Shown: piece after piece, positions 21,187 through 30,135 of the stretch
Layout of the letters: every line of letters begins with the position of its first letter
How positions within the stretch are numbered: the stretch's first letter is position 1
Source: Brachybacterium sillae
GTDB taxonomy: Bacteria > Actinomycetota > Actinomycetes > Actinomycetales > Dermabacteraceae
Reading direction: 5' to 3'
NCBI RefSeq assembly: GCF_025028335.1
Contig: NZ_JAFEUW010000001.1
Span: 1,674,001-1,738,000, forward strand
Length of the DNA stretch: 64,000 nt
The notes under the pieces: generated by a model
Seen by the model: the letters and a program-made list of their open reading frames with translations, nothing else
Told to the model about the DNA's origin: nothing
The model's database searches: none
Made by a program: the position numbers and the translations under genes

Positions 21187-22072
21187 ATGAGCAGCGCAGC
21201 CCCGCAGATCCTGCCGATCCCCGATGGTCTGGCCGAATCCGCCGCGGTCATCGGTGGCCCCGAGCAGACCCTGAGCGACGAGCAGATCGACGCGTTCATC
21301 GCGGAGCAGCTGGCAGGCACCGACGTCGACGGCCGCAGCGTCTGCGTGATCATCCCCGACGGCACCCGCTCCGTCCCGCTTCCCCGCGTGTTGCCCGCGG
21401 TGCACCGGGCCCTCGCGGGGCGAGTCTCCCAGGTGACGGGGCTGATCGCGCTGGGCACCCACGCGGAGATGAGCGATGAGGCGATCGCCCGGCTGATCGG
21501 GGCCCCGCCCGTCGACGCCGCGGCCAGCGCAACCGCTGCCACCCCGGCCGCCCCCATCGCAACCACCACACCGGCACCTTCGAGCGCTTCGGGGCAGACG
21601 TCGGCGCCGACATCCCGCTGGGGGTGGAGTACGTGGAGGCCCTCGCCCCGGTGCTCAACGACGTCGGGCTGTCCGACGGGTTCCGCCTGGTGCTGTTCAC
21701 CATCGACGAGACCGTCTTCTCCCGGGAGATCGCACCGCTGGCCGGGTTCTACCCGTCGGTGTACGCGGGGGCGCCGTGGTGGTTCATCGATGCACCCGAC
21801 GCGATCCTGCGGTTCCGCCGGGCGGTGTCGGAGACCATCGGTTACTCCCGGACCAGCGGATTCATCGACGACACCCGCGCGTTCTGCTCCATCCCGGCGC
21901 GGCATGACATGGCGCGCCGCCTCGACGCCCACCACCTGGCCGGGCTGGTGGCGGAGCACCGGATGCGCAGGGAGGACGCTCTCGCGCTCGCCGACACCCT
22001 GCCCGTCCAGCACCCCCGCAGCACCCCCGCGAGGTGTTCCGCCTCGACCGTGACCAGGAGGCGACCGCGTGA
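21187..22072 (+). pseudogene. Chimera of lactate racemase LarA start and uronate isomerase end
   Basis: The first ~115 codons are a LarA/DUF2088 start (VCVIIPDGTRSVPLPRVLPA, VTGLIALGTHAEMSDEAIAR). After about 21545, one frame over, the sequence becomes the C-terminal part of an actinobacterial uronate isomerase (UxaC family): RNHHTGTFERFGADVGADIP, PWWFIDAPDAILRFRRAV, SRTSGFIDDTRAFCSIPARH. Near 22008-22029 an 11-base tandem duplication (CAGCACCCCCG twice) shifts frame again. Removing it restores HPREVFRLDRDQEATA and a TGA at 22070-22072 that overlaps the next GTG. Neither enzyme can be made. Confidence 0.8.
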
Positions 22073-23124
22073 CCGACCAGACCCCGAGCACCCCGGCGGA
22101 GCACCGCCTGGTGCACCTGGGCATCGGCAACTTCGCCCGCGCCCACACTCTGGTGTACACCGCCGCCGATCCCGCCTGGCGCGTCGTCGCGTTCACCGGC
22201 CGCTCCGCCCGCATGGCCCAGACCCTCACCGCGCAGGACGGCCGGTACGGGCTGATCGTGCGAGGCGCCGACGGCGATGACGTGTCGGTGATCGCCGTGC
22301 TGGAGGCCCTCGAGGAGTTCGCCGGGGATGCCGGGGACGTGAACGGGGTCGGTGGCTGGTTCGAGCAGCACGTCGACATCATCTCCACCATGGTCGACCG
22401 CATCACCCCGACCGCCTCCCCGGCGGACGCGCAGGTGGTACGGGACCAGACGGCTCTTGTCGATGCCACCCCGGTGGTCACCGAGCCCTTCCATGAGTGG
22501 GTGGTCGAGGACCGCTTCCGTGGTGCCCGGCCCGCGTGGGAGAAGGCCGGTGCGCAGCTGGTCGACGACGTCGAGATCCACGAGCGACGCAAGCTGCCCC
22601 TTCTCAACGGCGCCCACACGTACCTGGCGTACGCCGGGCAGCTGGCCGGGCACGAGCGGGTCGATCAGGCGATCGCCGATCCCACCCTGCGCGACGGGGT
22701 GGAGGCGCTGTGGGCGGAGGCCCGCGCCACCCTGCCGCTGCCGGAGCAGGAGCTCACCGAGTACACCTCCGCGTTGGTGGAGCGCTTCGCCAACCCCCGC
22801 CTCGCCGACCAGCTGCTGCGCATCGCGGCCGACGGCTCGGCGAAGCTGCGGGTGCGGACCCTGCCGGTGATCGCCGAGGCCGGTGGGCCGGAGGCGGCCC
22901 CCGGGGAGGTGGCGGTGGTGGCCGCCTGGACCGCCTGGGTCACGCAGCGGGTGCGCGCCGGTGGGGAGGTCTCCGACCCGCAGGCCGACGCGATCGCCGC
23001 CGCGGTGAAGGACGCGGGGCAGGACGATGCCGCTCGGGTGCGGGCCCTGGTGGGCCTCACCGGTGGCGAGGAGCTCGGACTCGACCTCGACGAGCTCGCG
23101 AGGGCGGTCCACGCGGCGGAGTGA
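22069..23124 (+). CDS. Mannitol dehydrogenase / fructuronate reductase family protein, shortened
   Basis: GTG at 22069 follows AGGAGG by 7 bases. The N-terminus has a Rossmann start (LVHLGIGNFARAHTLVY) and the C-terminal half has the polyol dehydrogenase block (ERRKLPLLNGAHTYLAYAGQ, with catalytic Lys and the conserved NGAH). At 351 residues it is some 80-120 shorter than usual family members. The stretch after LEEFAGDAGDVNG jumps straight to the VDRITP region, suggesting an internal in-frame deletion. Its overlap with the uronate isomerase end indicates a former uxaC-uxuB-type operon for hexuronate use. Activity is doubtful. Confidence 0.7.
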   Translation: MTDQTPSTPAEHRLVHLGIGNFARAHTLVYTAADPAWRVVAFTGRSARMAQTLTAQDGRYGLIVRGADGDDVSVIAVLEALEEFAGDAGDVNGVGGWFEQHVDIISTMVDRITPTASPADAQVVRDQTALVDATPVVTEPFHEWVVEDRFRGARPAWEKAGAQLVDDVEIHERRKLPLLNGAHTYLAYAGQLAGHERVDQAIADPTLRDGVEALWAEARATLPLPEQELTEYTSALVERFANPRLADQLLRIAADGSAKLRVRTLPVIAEAGGPEAAPGEVAVVAAWTAWVTQRVRAGGEVSDPQADAIAAAVKDAGQDDAARVRALVGLTGGEELGLDLDELARAVHAAE

Positions 23125-23150
23125 GTGGGAAGGCCGAGCCGTCCCTGCCG

Positions 23151-24635
23151 TCAGGCGACGTCGGCCAGTGCCTCGAAGCGGGCCAGCCGCTCCCGGTAGT
23201 ACTCGCCGTGCGCGGCCACCGGTTCCACGGTCTCCCGCACCGGCACCTCGGCGATGGGGACGTCTGGTGCCACCTGCTCCAGCGCCAGCAGCGCTGCCCC
23301 CCGCATGGTGGAGCGGGAGATCGCCACGTGGTCGATGGGTTTCTGCAGGGCGTCGGCCAGGAGGTGCAGCCACGCCGGCACATTCTCCGTCATCCCCCCG
23401 GACAGCACGATCCTTTGCGGCGCCCCGCCCACCAGCTCCAGCTGGTCGGCGATCCGCAGGTACGACAGGGCGAGGCCCTCGAGGGAGCCGCGCAGCAGGT
23501 CCTCGGCGGTGGTGGAGGCGCTGATGCCGGCGAAGACGGCGCGGGCACCGTCCCGCCACCGGGTGCCACGTTCCCCGGAGAGGAACGGCACCACCAGCGG
23601 GGTCGCGTCGCTGACCGGGGCCGACAGCAGGGCAGTGGTGTCGGTGTGGGCGATGTCCTCCGGGATCGCCAGCCGCGTACCGGCCCAGTCGAGCATCCGT
23701 CCGGCATCGCTCATGGCGGAGCCGACGAGAGTGCGCCGCTGATCGACCCGGTATGCCCACAGCCCCTCGGGCAGCCGGTCCACGTTCCCCTCGACCAGAC
23801 GGCGGATCGCCCCGGAGGTGGCGGTGGAGATCCCCCACGTGTCGGGGCCGGTGGCGCCGATGCCGAGGTTCGCGGTGAGGCCGTCACCGACGACCGGCAC
23901 CCACATCGCGCCTACGAGCTGCGGGAACTCCCGGGCGAGGGGGGAGTCGGCCAGCGGCAGGGTGTCGGAGGGGTCGCGCGGTCGGCCGAGCTCTGCGGTC
24001 TCGGTGTCGGTGGCCTGCAGCAGCTCCGGCACGTACTCCCCGGTGCGGCGGTCGATCATCCCGGACCACGCCGCGGAGGCGGTGCCGAGCGCTGGCTCAC
24101 CCAGCAGCCGCAGCGCCGCGTACTCCCCGAGGGCCATGAACCGAGCGGCACGCCGGGCGATGTCCGGCTGGTCCTCCCGCAGCCACCGCAGGCGCGGTGC
24201 CAGGTAGGAGGCGGCGATCCGGGCACCCGTGCGCTGATGCAGCGCGGCGGCGTCGAGCTGCGCGCGCAACGTCGCAACGTGGGCGCGGCAGCGGGTGTCG
24301 GCGTAGGTGATGCAGGGGCTGAGGGCGCGTCCGGTGTCGTCGACCACCACCAGGGAGGAGGCGAAGGTGTCGATGCCGATCGCCGCGACCGGAGCCTCGG
24401 TGCCGTCCAGCACAGCGCCGATGGCGGTGCGCAGCTCCTCGCACACCTGGTCGGCGTCGAGGGTGGAGGTGCCGTCGGCGGCGGTGGTGAAGGCGTGGGG
24501 CACCTTGTGTCTGTGCCCGGCGACCTCCCGCCCGGTGGCGTCGTAGAGGGCGGCGCGGGTGCCGCCGGAACCGACGTCGAGGCCGAGCACGAACGGAGCG
24601 ATGGCGTGGGCCGGGTCGACGGCGAAGCGGCTCAT
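23151..24635 (-). CDS. FGGY-family carbohydrate kinase (gluconokinase-like)
   Basis: The start is ATG at 24635 with GGAAGGA upstream. The 494-residue protein has the N-terminal phosphate-1 loop (FVLGLDVGSGGTRAALYD), the catalytic Asp region (SLVVVDDTGRALSPCITYAD), the phosphate-2 motif (ISTATSGAIRRL) and the C-terminal adenosine motif (RIVLSGGMTENVPAWL). The SATSGA-type motif and overall layout are closest to gluconate or ketose kinases. It converges on the mannitol-dehydrogenase-type gene, so a shared sugar-acid role is plausible but unproven. Confidence 0.85.
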   Translation of the reverse strand: MSRFAVDPAHAIAPFVLGLDVGSGGTRAALYDATGREVAGHRHKVPHAFTTAADGTSTLDADQVCEELRTAIGAVLDGTEAPVAAIGIDTFASSLVVVDDTGRALSPCITYADTRCRAHVATLRAQLDAAALHQRTGARIAASYLAPRLRWLREDQPDIARRAARFMALGEYAALRLLGEPALGTASAAWSGMIDRRTGEYVPELLQATDTETAELGRPRDPSDTLPLADSPLAREFPQLVGAMWVPVVGDGLTANLGIGATGPDTWGISTATSGAIRRLVEGNVDRLPEGLWAYRVDQRRTLVGSAMSDAGRMLDWAGTRLAIPEDIAHTDTTALLSAPVSDATPLVVPFLSGERGTRWRDGARAVFAGISASTTAEDLLRGSLEGLALSYLRIADQLELVGGAPQRIVLSGGMTENVPAWLHLLADALQKPIDHVAISRSTMRGAALLALEQVAPDVPIAEVPVRETVEPVAAHGEYYRERLARFEALADVA

Positions 24636-24863
24636 GCGGGGTCCTTCCGGGGCGCGCGGGCCGGTGCGGCGGCGCACGCGAGGTGGGTGGGCTGGTGCGG
24701 CCACTCTAGGCATCGGGGCGGGGAGGACCCGGGGCTGGCCGGGGATTGCCAGGGCGGATGCGCCGCCGACCCCCAGCCCTGCCGCGTAGGCTCGCGGGAC
24801 TGCCGGGGCGGCCCGGGACCGCCCGGGGCCGACACCCCGCCGCCGACGAGAGGGGCCCTGCCC

Positions 24864-26194
24864 ATGACCTCCGCCCGCACGATCGTCCTCGGGGCGGGTC
24901 CGAGCGGCCTGGCCTGTGCTCTGCTGCTGGCGGCCCGCGGCCACGACGTCACGATCCTCGAGGCCGCCGAGCAGCTGGACCTCGACCCCACCTCCAGCTA
25001 CCCGATCGGAGTGAACCCCCGCGGCCAGGAGACCCTCCGCCGCATCGACCCCGTCCTGCTGGCGCGGCTGCGCACCGAGGGGAGGTGGTCGAGAACTTCC
25101 GCATCCACGTCGGGCGCCGCCGGGTGGCCCGCCTGCGCAGCGGCACCCTGATCGCCACCACCCGCGCCGGGCTCACGGCGATGCTGTGGGAGCGGGCCCT
25201 GGCCACCCCCGCGATCACGGTGCGCCTCGGCACCCGCGTGGTCGACCTCGACCCCACCACCCGCACCCTCACCCTCGAGGGGACGGACGGGGGCCGCTCC
25301 ACCCTCGATGCCTCCGACGCCCGGGTGGTCGCCGCCGATGGGGTGCATTCGACAGCCCGCAGCGCCCTCGTGCAGCGCGGGGTACTGACGCCGCCGCGGA
25401 CCCTCGACTGGGGGGTGCGGTTCCGTGTCGCCACCTCCGCCCCGGGGGCGAGCGCCCCCGGCATGCACCCCGAGGATCACCACATCTTCACCAGCAAGGG
25501 CATCTACACCGCGACCCTGCGTGACGGCGTGTGGTGCGTGGTGATGACGGCGATCGAGGGCGACCCCAGCGAGCAGCTGGTCCTCACCGAGCGCTCCGAC
25601 GCGGCGACCCTCGATGCCCTTGCGGCGCACCTGCGGGAGCACGCCCCGGCGGCAGCGCCGCTGCTCACCCGTGAGGACCTCGCGGCCTTCACCCGGCAGC
25701 GGTCTTTCGGCGGGGCGGTGGTGATCTGCCCTCAGCTGGTGGTCGACGACTGGCTGGTGCTGGTCGGAGACGCCGCGCACGGGGTGATCCCGCCGACGGG
25801 GGAGGGCGGCAACGCGGGCCTGGAGGATGCCGCGGTGCTCACCGAGCATCTGGCCTCCGGGGCGGCCCGTCCACTGGCCGACTACCAGGCGGCCCGGGTG
25901 CCCGACCTGCACGCGCTCGGCCAGTATGCGTGGGCGCTGTGCGAGAACCTCCGCGGCGGCGACCCGGCCCGGGCCACCGCCACCACCGTGCTGCGGATCC
26001 TCGACTCCACCGCGGCCGCGCTGCACCTGCCGTCGGCGCAGGTGGAGCGGCGGCTGTTCGGGCCCGAGGCCGGACGCACCCCGTACCGGGAGGCCCTCGG
26101 GCCGTGGCTGCGGCAGCGCCGCCGGCTGCTGCCGCCCCTCGAGGCGGGCCTGCGAGTGGCATTCCGCGGGGCCGGCCGGGGAGGCCGCCGGTGA
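24864..26194 (+). pseudogene. FAD-dependent monooxygenase (PHBH fold), frameshifted
   Basis: From ATG 24864 the frame gives the FAD-binding start (TIVLGAGPSGLACALLLAAR) and runs to LLARLRTEG. At a GGGG run near 25081-25084 the frame is lost and resumes one over as EVVENFRIHVGRRRVARL. It continues through RVVAADGVHSTARSALV (the DG motif) and LVGDAAHGVIPPTGEGGNAG (the GD motif). Total length 1331 is one base short of a multiple of three, so one G is missing. If corrected, it is a normal ~444-residue kynurenine-monooxygenase-like enzyme. Its stop overlaps the next GTG. Confidence 0.8.
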
Positions 26195-26733
26195 ACGCCC
26201 CGGCCCTCGCACACCGCAATGTCGCGAGCCCGCTGGGGGAGCTGCTGTTGGTGGCGACCGCGACAGGCCTGGTGCGGGTGGCATTCAACGGAGAGGGTTT
26301 CGCGGCGGTGCTCGACACCGTCGCCCGCACGCTCGGGGTTGAGGACGTGGGCGGCAGGGAGGGTGCGGGCGCCGCGGGCCAACACCTCGAGACCGCCGCC
26401 CGGCAACTCGCCGAGTACGTGGCCGGGGAGCGGTGCGACATCGAGGTGCCGTTGGATCGGTCCCTGTCGCGCGGGTTCCGCGGCCAGGTGCAGGCGCAGC
26501 TGCAGACCATCCCGTACGGCACGACCGTCACGTACCGGCAGCTCGCCGAGGCCGTCGGCCGCCCGGCCGCGGTGCGCGCCGTCGGCACCGCCTGCGCCAC
26601 GAACCCACTGCCGATCGTCATGCCCTGCCACCGGGTGGTCCGCTCCGACGGCGGCCTCGGCGGCTACCTGGGGGGTCTGGAGACGAAGCGGTTCCTGCTG
26701 GAGCTGGAGGCGACCGCCGCCCACCCGGCCTGA
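26191..26733 (+). CDS. ogt: Methylated-DNA-[protein]-cysteine S-methyltransferase
   Basis: This suicide repair protein moves alkyl groups from O6-guanine to its own Cys. The 180-residue protein has the active-site IVMPCHRVVRSDGGLGGYLG and the helix-turn-helix with the Arg finger (TYRQLAEAVGRPAAVRAVG). GTG at 26191 overlaps the upstream stop (GTGA), so it is translationally coupled to the monooxygenase gene. Confidence 0.92.
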   Translation: MNAPALAHRNVASPLGELLLVATATGLVRVAFNGEGFAAVLDTVARTLGVEDVGGREGAGAAGQHLETAARQLAEYVAGERCDIEVPLDRSLSRGFRGQVQAQLQTIPYGTTVTYRQLAEAVGRPAAVRAVGTACATNPLPIVMPCHRVVRSDGGLGGYLGGLETKRFLLELEATAAHPA

Positions 26734-26816
26734 CACCCGGCTCACGCCCCCCGCGGCGAGTCGGCCCGGTCGAGGCGTCCGCCACCCCGGCCCGCGGGGT
26801 CCCGCCCCGCCGGGCG

Positions 26817-26822
26817 TACGAT
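26817..26822 (+). promoter_or_regulatory. Candidate -10 box of the riboflavin operon
   Basis: TACGAT lies 11 bases before the first paired bases of the FMN riboswitch, the right place for a sigma-A -10. No clear -35 is visible. Inferred. Confidence 0.4.
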
Positions 26823-26832
26823 GAGCGCGCAT

Positions 26833-26956
26833 GATCCGGGAACTCGGTGGAACTCCGAACTGGCGGTGAGAGCCCGCTAACCCCCACGACCGCATGGCGC
26901 GGGGGCCTGGCCGGTGGAATTCCGGCGCCGACAGTCACAGTCTGGATGGGAGGATC
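26833..26956 (+). promoter_or_regulatory. FMN riboswitch (RFN element)
   Basis: The conserved core is plain: GGAACTCGGTGGAACTCC, ACTGGCGGTGAGAGCC, then TGGAATTCCGGCGCCGACAG, and AGTCTGGATGGGAG at the 3' side. The closing stem pairs GATCC (26833-26837) with GGATC (26952-26956). A variable P3-like stem is present near 26880-26905 (CCCCCACG/CGCGGGGG). It binds FMN and turns down the downstream rib genes. Confidence 0.95.
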
Positions 26957-26996
26957 GTGCGGTCGTCGCGCGCCTGCGTGACGTCATGACTCCATG

Positions 26997-27023
26997 CGGG
27001 CAGGGCCGGATCGGTCCTGCCCG
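26997..27023 (+). terminator. Riboswitch-controlled terminator in rib leader
   Basis: A 12-base stem with one G-U pair (CGGGCAGGGCCG / CGGTCCTGCCCG) and a 3-base loop lies 40 bases after the riboswitch and is followed by TTGTGCTGT. This is a likely expression platform acting by premature termination, as judged from position and stability. Confidence 0.6.
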
Positions 27024-27080
27024 TTGTGCTGTCGTCCTCCCACGACGTTCCCGGACCGGAACGATGTGGACGGAGGCGAC

Positions 27081-28151
27081 ATGGAACCCACCCCCAGCAC
27101 CGTCGCGCCTCTCCCGGAGGCGCTGCTGCGCCGAATCCTCGAGGCCGCGGCACTCGGCCCGATCGGTGCCAACCCGCGGGTGGGTGCCGCCCTGGTCGCG
27201 CCCGACGGGACGATCCTCGCCCTCGGGCATCACCGCGGCGCGGGCACCCCGCACGCGGAAGCCGACGCCCTGGCCGCCGCCCGCGCCGCCGGGCACGACG
27301 TCCGCGGCGCCACCTGCGTCGTCACACTGGAACCGTGTGCCCATCAGGGCCGCACCCCCAGCTGCGCCCGCGCCCTGATCACCGCGGGCATCGGCGCCGT
27401 CCGCTACGCGGTGCCCGACCCGCACGCCCCCGCCGCCGGGGGTGCGCGTCTGCTCACCGACGCCGGTATCGACACCGGTCGCTGGGACGACCCGGCCCTC
27501 ACCGCCGAGGCGGAGGCCCTGAACCGCCGCTGGCTGCAGGCCATCACGCAGGAGCGTCCACTGGTCACTGCGAAGGTGGCGCAGACCCTCGACGGTCGGA
27601 TCGCCGCGGCCGACGGCACCAGCCAGTGGATCACCGGCCCCGAGGGGCGCGCGGCTGGTCACGCCCTGCGCGCCGTGGTCGACGCGATCGCCGTCGGCAC
27701 CGGCACCGCCCTGGCCGACGACCCCGCCCTGACCGCCCGCACCCCCGACGGTGCCCTGCACCCGCACCAGCCGCTGCGCGTCGTCCTCGGCCGACGCCCC
27801 CTGCCGCCGGAGGCCCGGCTGCACCGCACCGACGGTGGGCCCGTGCTGCAGTTCGACGGTCGCGACCTGGCCGCGGACCTGCGCCTGCTGCGCCGCGACC
27901 ACGGTGTGGAGCATCTGCTGCTGGAGGGCGGGGCGGGTCTGCTCGCCGCCGCGCTGCGGGCAGACCTGGTCGATGACCTGTGGGTGCACCTGGCGCCGAC
28001 CCTGCTGGGGGAGGGCCGCAGCGGCGTCGGCCCCCTCGGCATCGCGACCCTCGCGCACCGCCTCGATCTCGACCTTGTGCCCGGCAGCGTGCAGCAGCTG
28101 GGCCGCGACCTGTTGTTCCACGCCCAACCGGCCCCGCGCCGCACGGCCTGA
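27081..28151 (+). CDS. ribD: Riboflavin biosynthesis deaminase/reductase RibD
   Basis: RibD carries out the deaminase and reductase steps after GTP cyclohydrolase II. The 356-residue protein has the zinc deaminase site (GTPHAEADALAAARAAGH and LEPCAHQGRTPSC) in the first ~145 residues. The reductase domain follows (PLVTAKVAQTLDGRIAAADG, ITGPEGRA, HLLLEGGAGLLAAAL). CGGAGG precedes the ATG at 27081; the upstream in-frame starts lie inside the leader terminator and are rejected. Confidence 0.93.
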   Translation: MEPTPSTVAPLPEALLRRILEAAALGPIGANPRVGAALVAPDGTILALGHHRGAGTPHAEADALAAARAAGHDVRGATCVVTLEPCAHQGRTPSCARALITAGIGAVRYAVPDPHAPAAGGARLLTDAGIDTGRWDDPALTAEAEALNRRWLQAITQERPLVTAKVAQTLDGRIAAADGTSQWITGPEGRAAGHALRAVVDAIAVGTGTALADDPALTARTPDGALHPHQPLRVVLGRRPLPPEARLHRTDGGPVLQFDGRDLAADLRLLRRDHGVEHLLLEGGAGLLAAALRADLVDDLWVHLAPTLLGEGRSGVGPLGIATLAHRLDLDLVPGSVQQLGRDLLFHAQPAPRRTA

Positions 28152-28160
28152 AGGAGACCC

Positions 28161-28826
28161 ATGTTCACCGGCATCATCACCGGGCTCGGCACGATCCGTG
28201 CGATCACCCACGGCCCCGACCACACCGCCACCCTCACCCTGGACGGACCCGCCGAGCTGCTGGCCGACCTGCCCCGCGGCGGGTCCCTCGCGGTCTCCGG
28301 GGTGTGCCTCACGGCGGTCGAGCCGGTGTCGGACCCCGCGGCGGCGGCGTCCGACACCGGAGCGTCCGCCGCCTTCACCGCTGTCGCGATGGGCGAGACC
28401 CTGGACCGCACCACCCTCGGCCACCTCACCCCCGGGGACCGCGTGAACCTGGAGCGCTGCACCCGCGTCGACGACCGCCTCGACGGTCACGTGGTGCAGG
28501 GGCACGTCGACGGGGTCGGCACCGTCCGGCAGGTGGAGGACGACGGCACCTGGCGGCGGCTGCGCGTCGGCATCCCCGCAGGCCTGGCCGGTCAGGTGGC
28601 GGAGAAGGGCGCGGTGGCGCTGGACGGTGTGTCCCTCACCGTCACCGCTGTGAGTGACCCGGGGGCCGCCGAGCCGTGGTTGGAGGTGGCACTGATCCCC
28701 GAGACCCTCGCCGCGACCACCCTCGGTGCGGCCCGGGAGGGCACCGCGGTGAACATCGAGACCGACGCCCTCGCGAAGTACACCGAGAGGCTGCTGGCTG
28801 TGCGGGCGGCGGAGGCACGGCGATGA
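28161..28826 (+). CDS. ribE: Riboflavin synthase alpha chain
   Basis: The enzyme dismutates two lumazines to riboflavin. The 221-residue protein has the two tandem lumazine-binding halves: MFTGIITGLGTIRAITHGPD with a VSGVCLTAV block, then HVVQGHVDGVGTVRQVEDDG with VALDGVSLTVTAV. AAGGAGA precedes the ATG. Its stop overlaps the next ATG (ATGA at 28823-28826). Confidence 0.93.
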   Translation: MFTGIITGLGTIRAITHGPDHTATLTLDGPAELLADLPRGGSLAVSGVCLTAVEPVSDPAAAASDTGASAAFTAVAMGETLDRTTLGHLTPGDRVNLERCTRVDDRLDGHVVQGHVDGVGTVRQVEDDGTWRRLRVGIPAGLAGQVAEKGAVALDGVSLTVTAVSDPGAAEPWLEVALIPETLAATTLGAAREGTAVNIETDALAKYTERLLAVRAAEARR

Positions 28827-29485
28827 GCGCGACCCCGCAGACGGCTCCCGCGCTGGCCCTCACCCCGCTGCCGGAGGCTCTGGAGCGGCTGCGCCGTGGC
28901 GAACCCGTGGTGGTGCTCGACGACGTCGACCGCGAGAACGAGGGCGACCTGATCCTCGCCGCCCAGCTCGCGACCCCCCGCACCATGGGCTTCCTGGTGC
29001 GCCACACCTCCGGATACCTGTGTGCGCCGATGCCGCGGGACCTCGCTGCACGCCTCGAGCTGCCGCTGATGGTGCCGAGTACCGAAGACCCCCTGCGCAC
29101 CGCCTACACCATCAGCTGCGACGCCCGGGAGGGCGTCACCACCGGGATCTCCTCCGCCGACCGGGCCCGCACCGTGCGGACCCTCGCCACCGGCACCGCC
29201 GCCGACCTGATCCGCCCCGGGCATGTGCTGCCGCTGATCGCGAAGGACGGTGGCCTGCGGGAACGACGCGGCCACACCGAAGCGGCCGTGGAGCTGATGC
29301 GCTGGGCCGGGGTGGCCCCCGTCGGCGTGATCGGTGAGGTGGTGCACGACGACGGCTCCCTCATGCGGGCCGATGACCTCGCCGCCTTCGCCCGCGAGCA
29401 CGATCTGGCGATCCTCACCATCGAGCAGATGGTGCAGTCCCTCAGCGAGAGCGGGGGGACCCAGGAGCCGATGCCTGATGCCTGA
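28823..29485 (+). CDS. ribB: 3,4-dihydroxy-2-butanone 4-phosphate synthase
   Basis: It makes the four-carbon precursor from ribulose 5-phosphate. The 220-residue protein has the acidic metal loop (VVLDDVDRENEGDLILAAQ), TSGYLCAPM, the SCDAREGVTTGISSADRART block, and GHVLPLIAKDGGLRERRGHT with catalytic His residues. Here it is a separate protein from RibA, whereas many actinobacteria have a RibBA fusion. The gene overlaps ribE and ribA. Confidence 0.92.
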   Translation: MSATPQTAPALALTPLPEALERLRRGEPVVVLDDVDRENEGDLILAAQLATPRTMGFLVRHTSGYLCAPMPRDLAARLELPLMVPSTEDPLRTAYTISCDAREGVTTGISSADRARTVRTLATGTAADLIRPGHVLPLIAKDGGLRERRGHTEAAVELMRWAGVAPVGVIGEVVHDDGSLMRADDLAAFAREHDLAILTIEQMVQSLSESGGTQEPMPDA

Positions 29486-30062
29486 CCTGCCCCGCACCGA
29501 CCCGATCGCGCTGCCGACACCGCACGGCACCTTCACCGTGCGCGCGTGGCGCGGCCGCGACGGGGAGCACCTGAGCCTGCAGGCCCCGGCGACCGCCACC
29601 GGCACCGCCCCGCTGGTCCGCGTTCACTCCGAATGCGCCACCGGGGACATCCTCGGTTCCTACCGCTGCGACTGCGGTGAACAGCTGGACCAGGCCCTCG
29701 CCCGGGTCGCCGCGGAGGGCGGCGCCGTGGTGTACCTGCGCGGGCAGGAGGGCCGCGGCATCGGCCTGTTCGAGAAGATCCGCGCCTACCACCTGCAGGA
29801 TCAGGGCGCCGACACCGTCGAGGCGAACACCCTGCTGGGGCACGCCGACGACGCCCGCCGCTACGACGACGCCGCCGACATCCTGCGGGCGCTGGGCCTG
29901 ACCTCCCTGCGTCTGCTGACCAACAACCCCGACAAGGTGGAGGCCCTCACCGGCCTCGGCCTGACGGTCACGTCCGTGGAACCGCTCATCGTGCCGCCAC
30001 GGCCGGAGAACCTCCGCTACCTCACCACCAAGCGGGAGCGGATGCACCACGCCCTGCCCTGA
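29478..30062 (+). CDS. ribA: GTP cyclohydrolase II
   Basis: The enzyme opens GTP, the committed step of flavin synthesis. The 194-residue protein has the zinc site CATGDILGSYRCDCGEQL, the catalytic YLRGQEGRGIGLFEKIRAY and the substrate-specificity block LTNNPDKVEALTG. ATG 29478 overlaps the ribB end by 8 bases, indicating coupled translation of split RibB and RibA. Confidence 0.93.
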   Translation: MPDLPRTDPIALPTPHGTFTVRAWRGRDGEHLSLQAPATATGTAPLVRVHSECATGDILGSYRCDCGEQLDQALARVAAEGGAVVYLRGQEGRGIGLFEKIRAYHLQDQGADTVEANTLLGHADDARRYDDAADILRALGLTSLRLLTNNPDKVEALTGLGLTVTSVEPLIVPPRPENLRYLTTKRERMHHALP

Positions 30063-30135
30063 GCAGGCGCGTCGCAGCCACCCGTCCCGTCCACTCCACC
30101 CCCACCCGACGACCATCCCCTGACAGGAGCAGCCC

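Noticed and set aside
19133-22072. Functional nickel-dependent lactate racemase system (larA, larC)
   Set aside because: larC is frameshifted with an eroded N-terminus, larA keeps only its first ~115 codons, and no larB or larE is present in the window. It cannot be a working system as given.
22497-25151. 884-residue plus-strand open frame
   Set aside because: Most of it is the antisense shadow of the FGGY kinase. Only the last ~95 codons from 24864 are real (start of the FAD monooxygenase).
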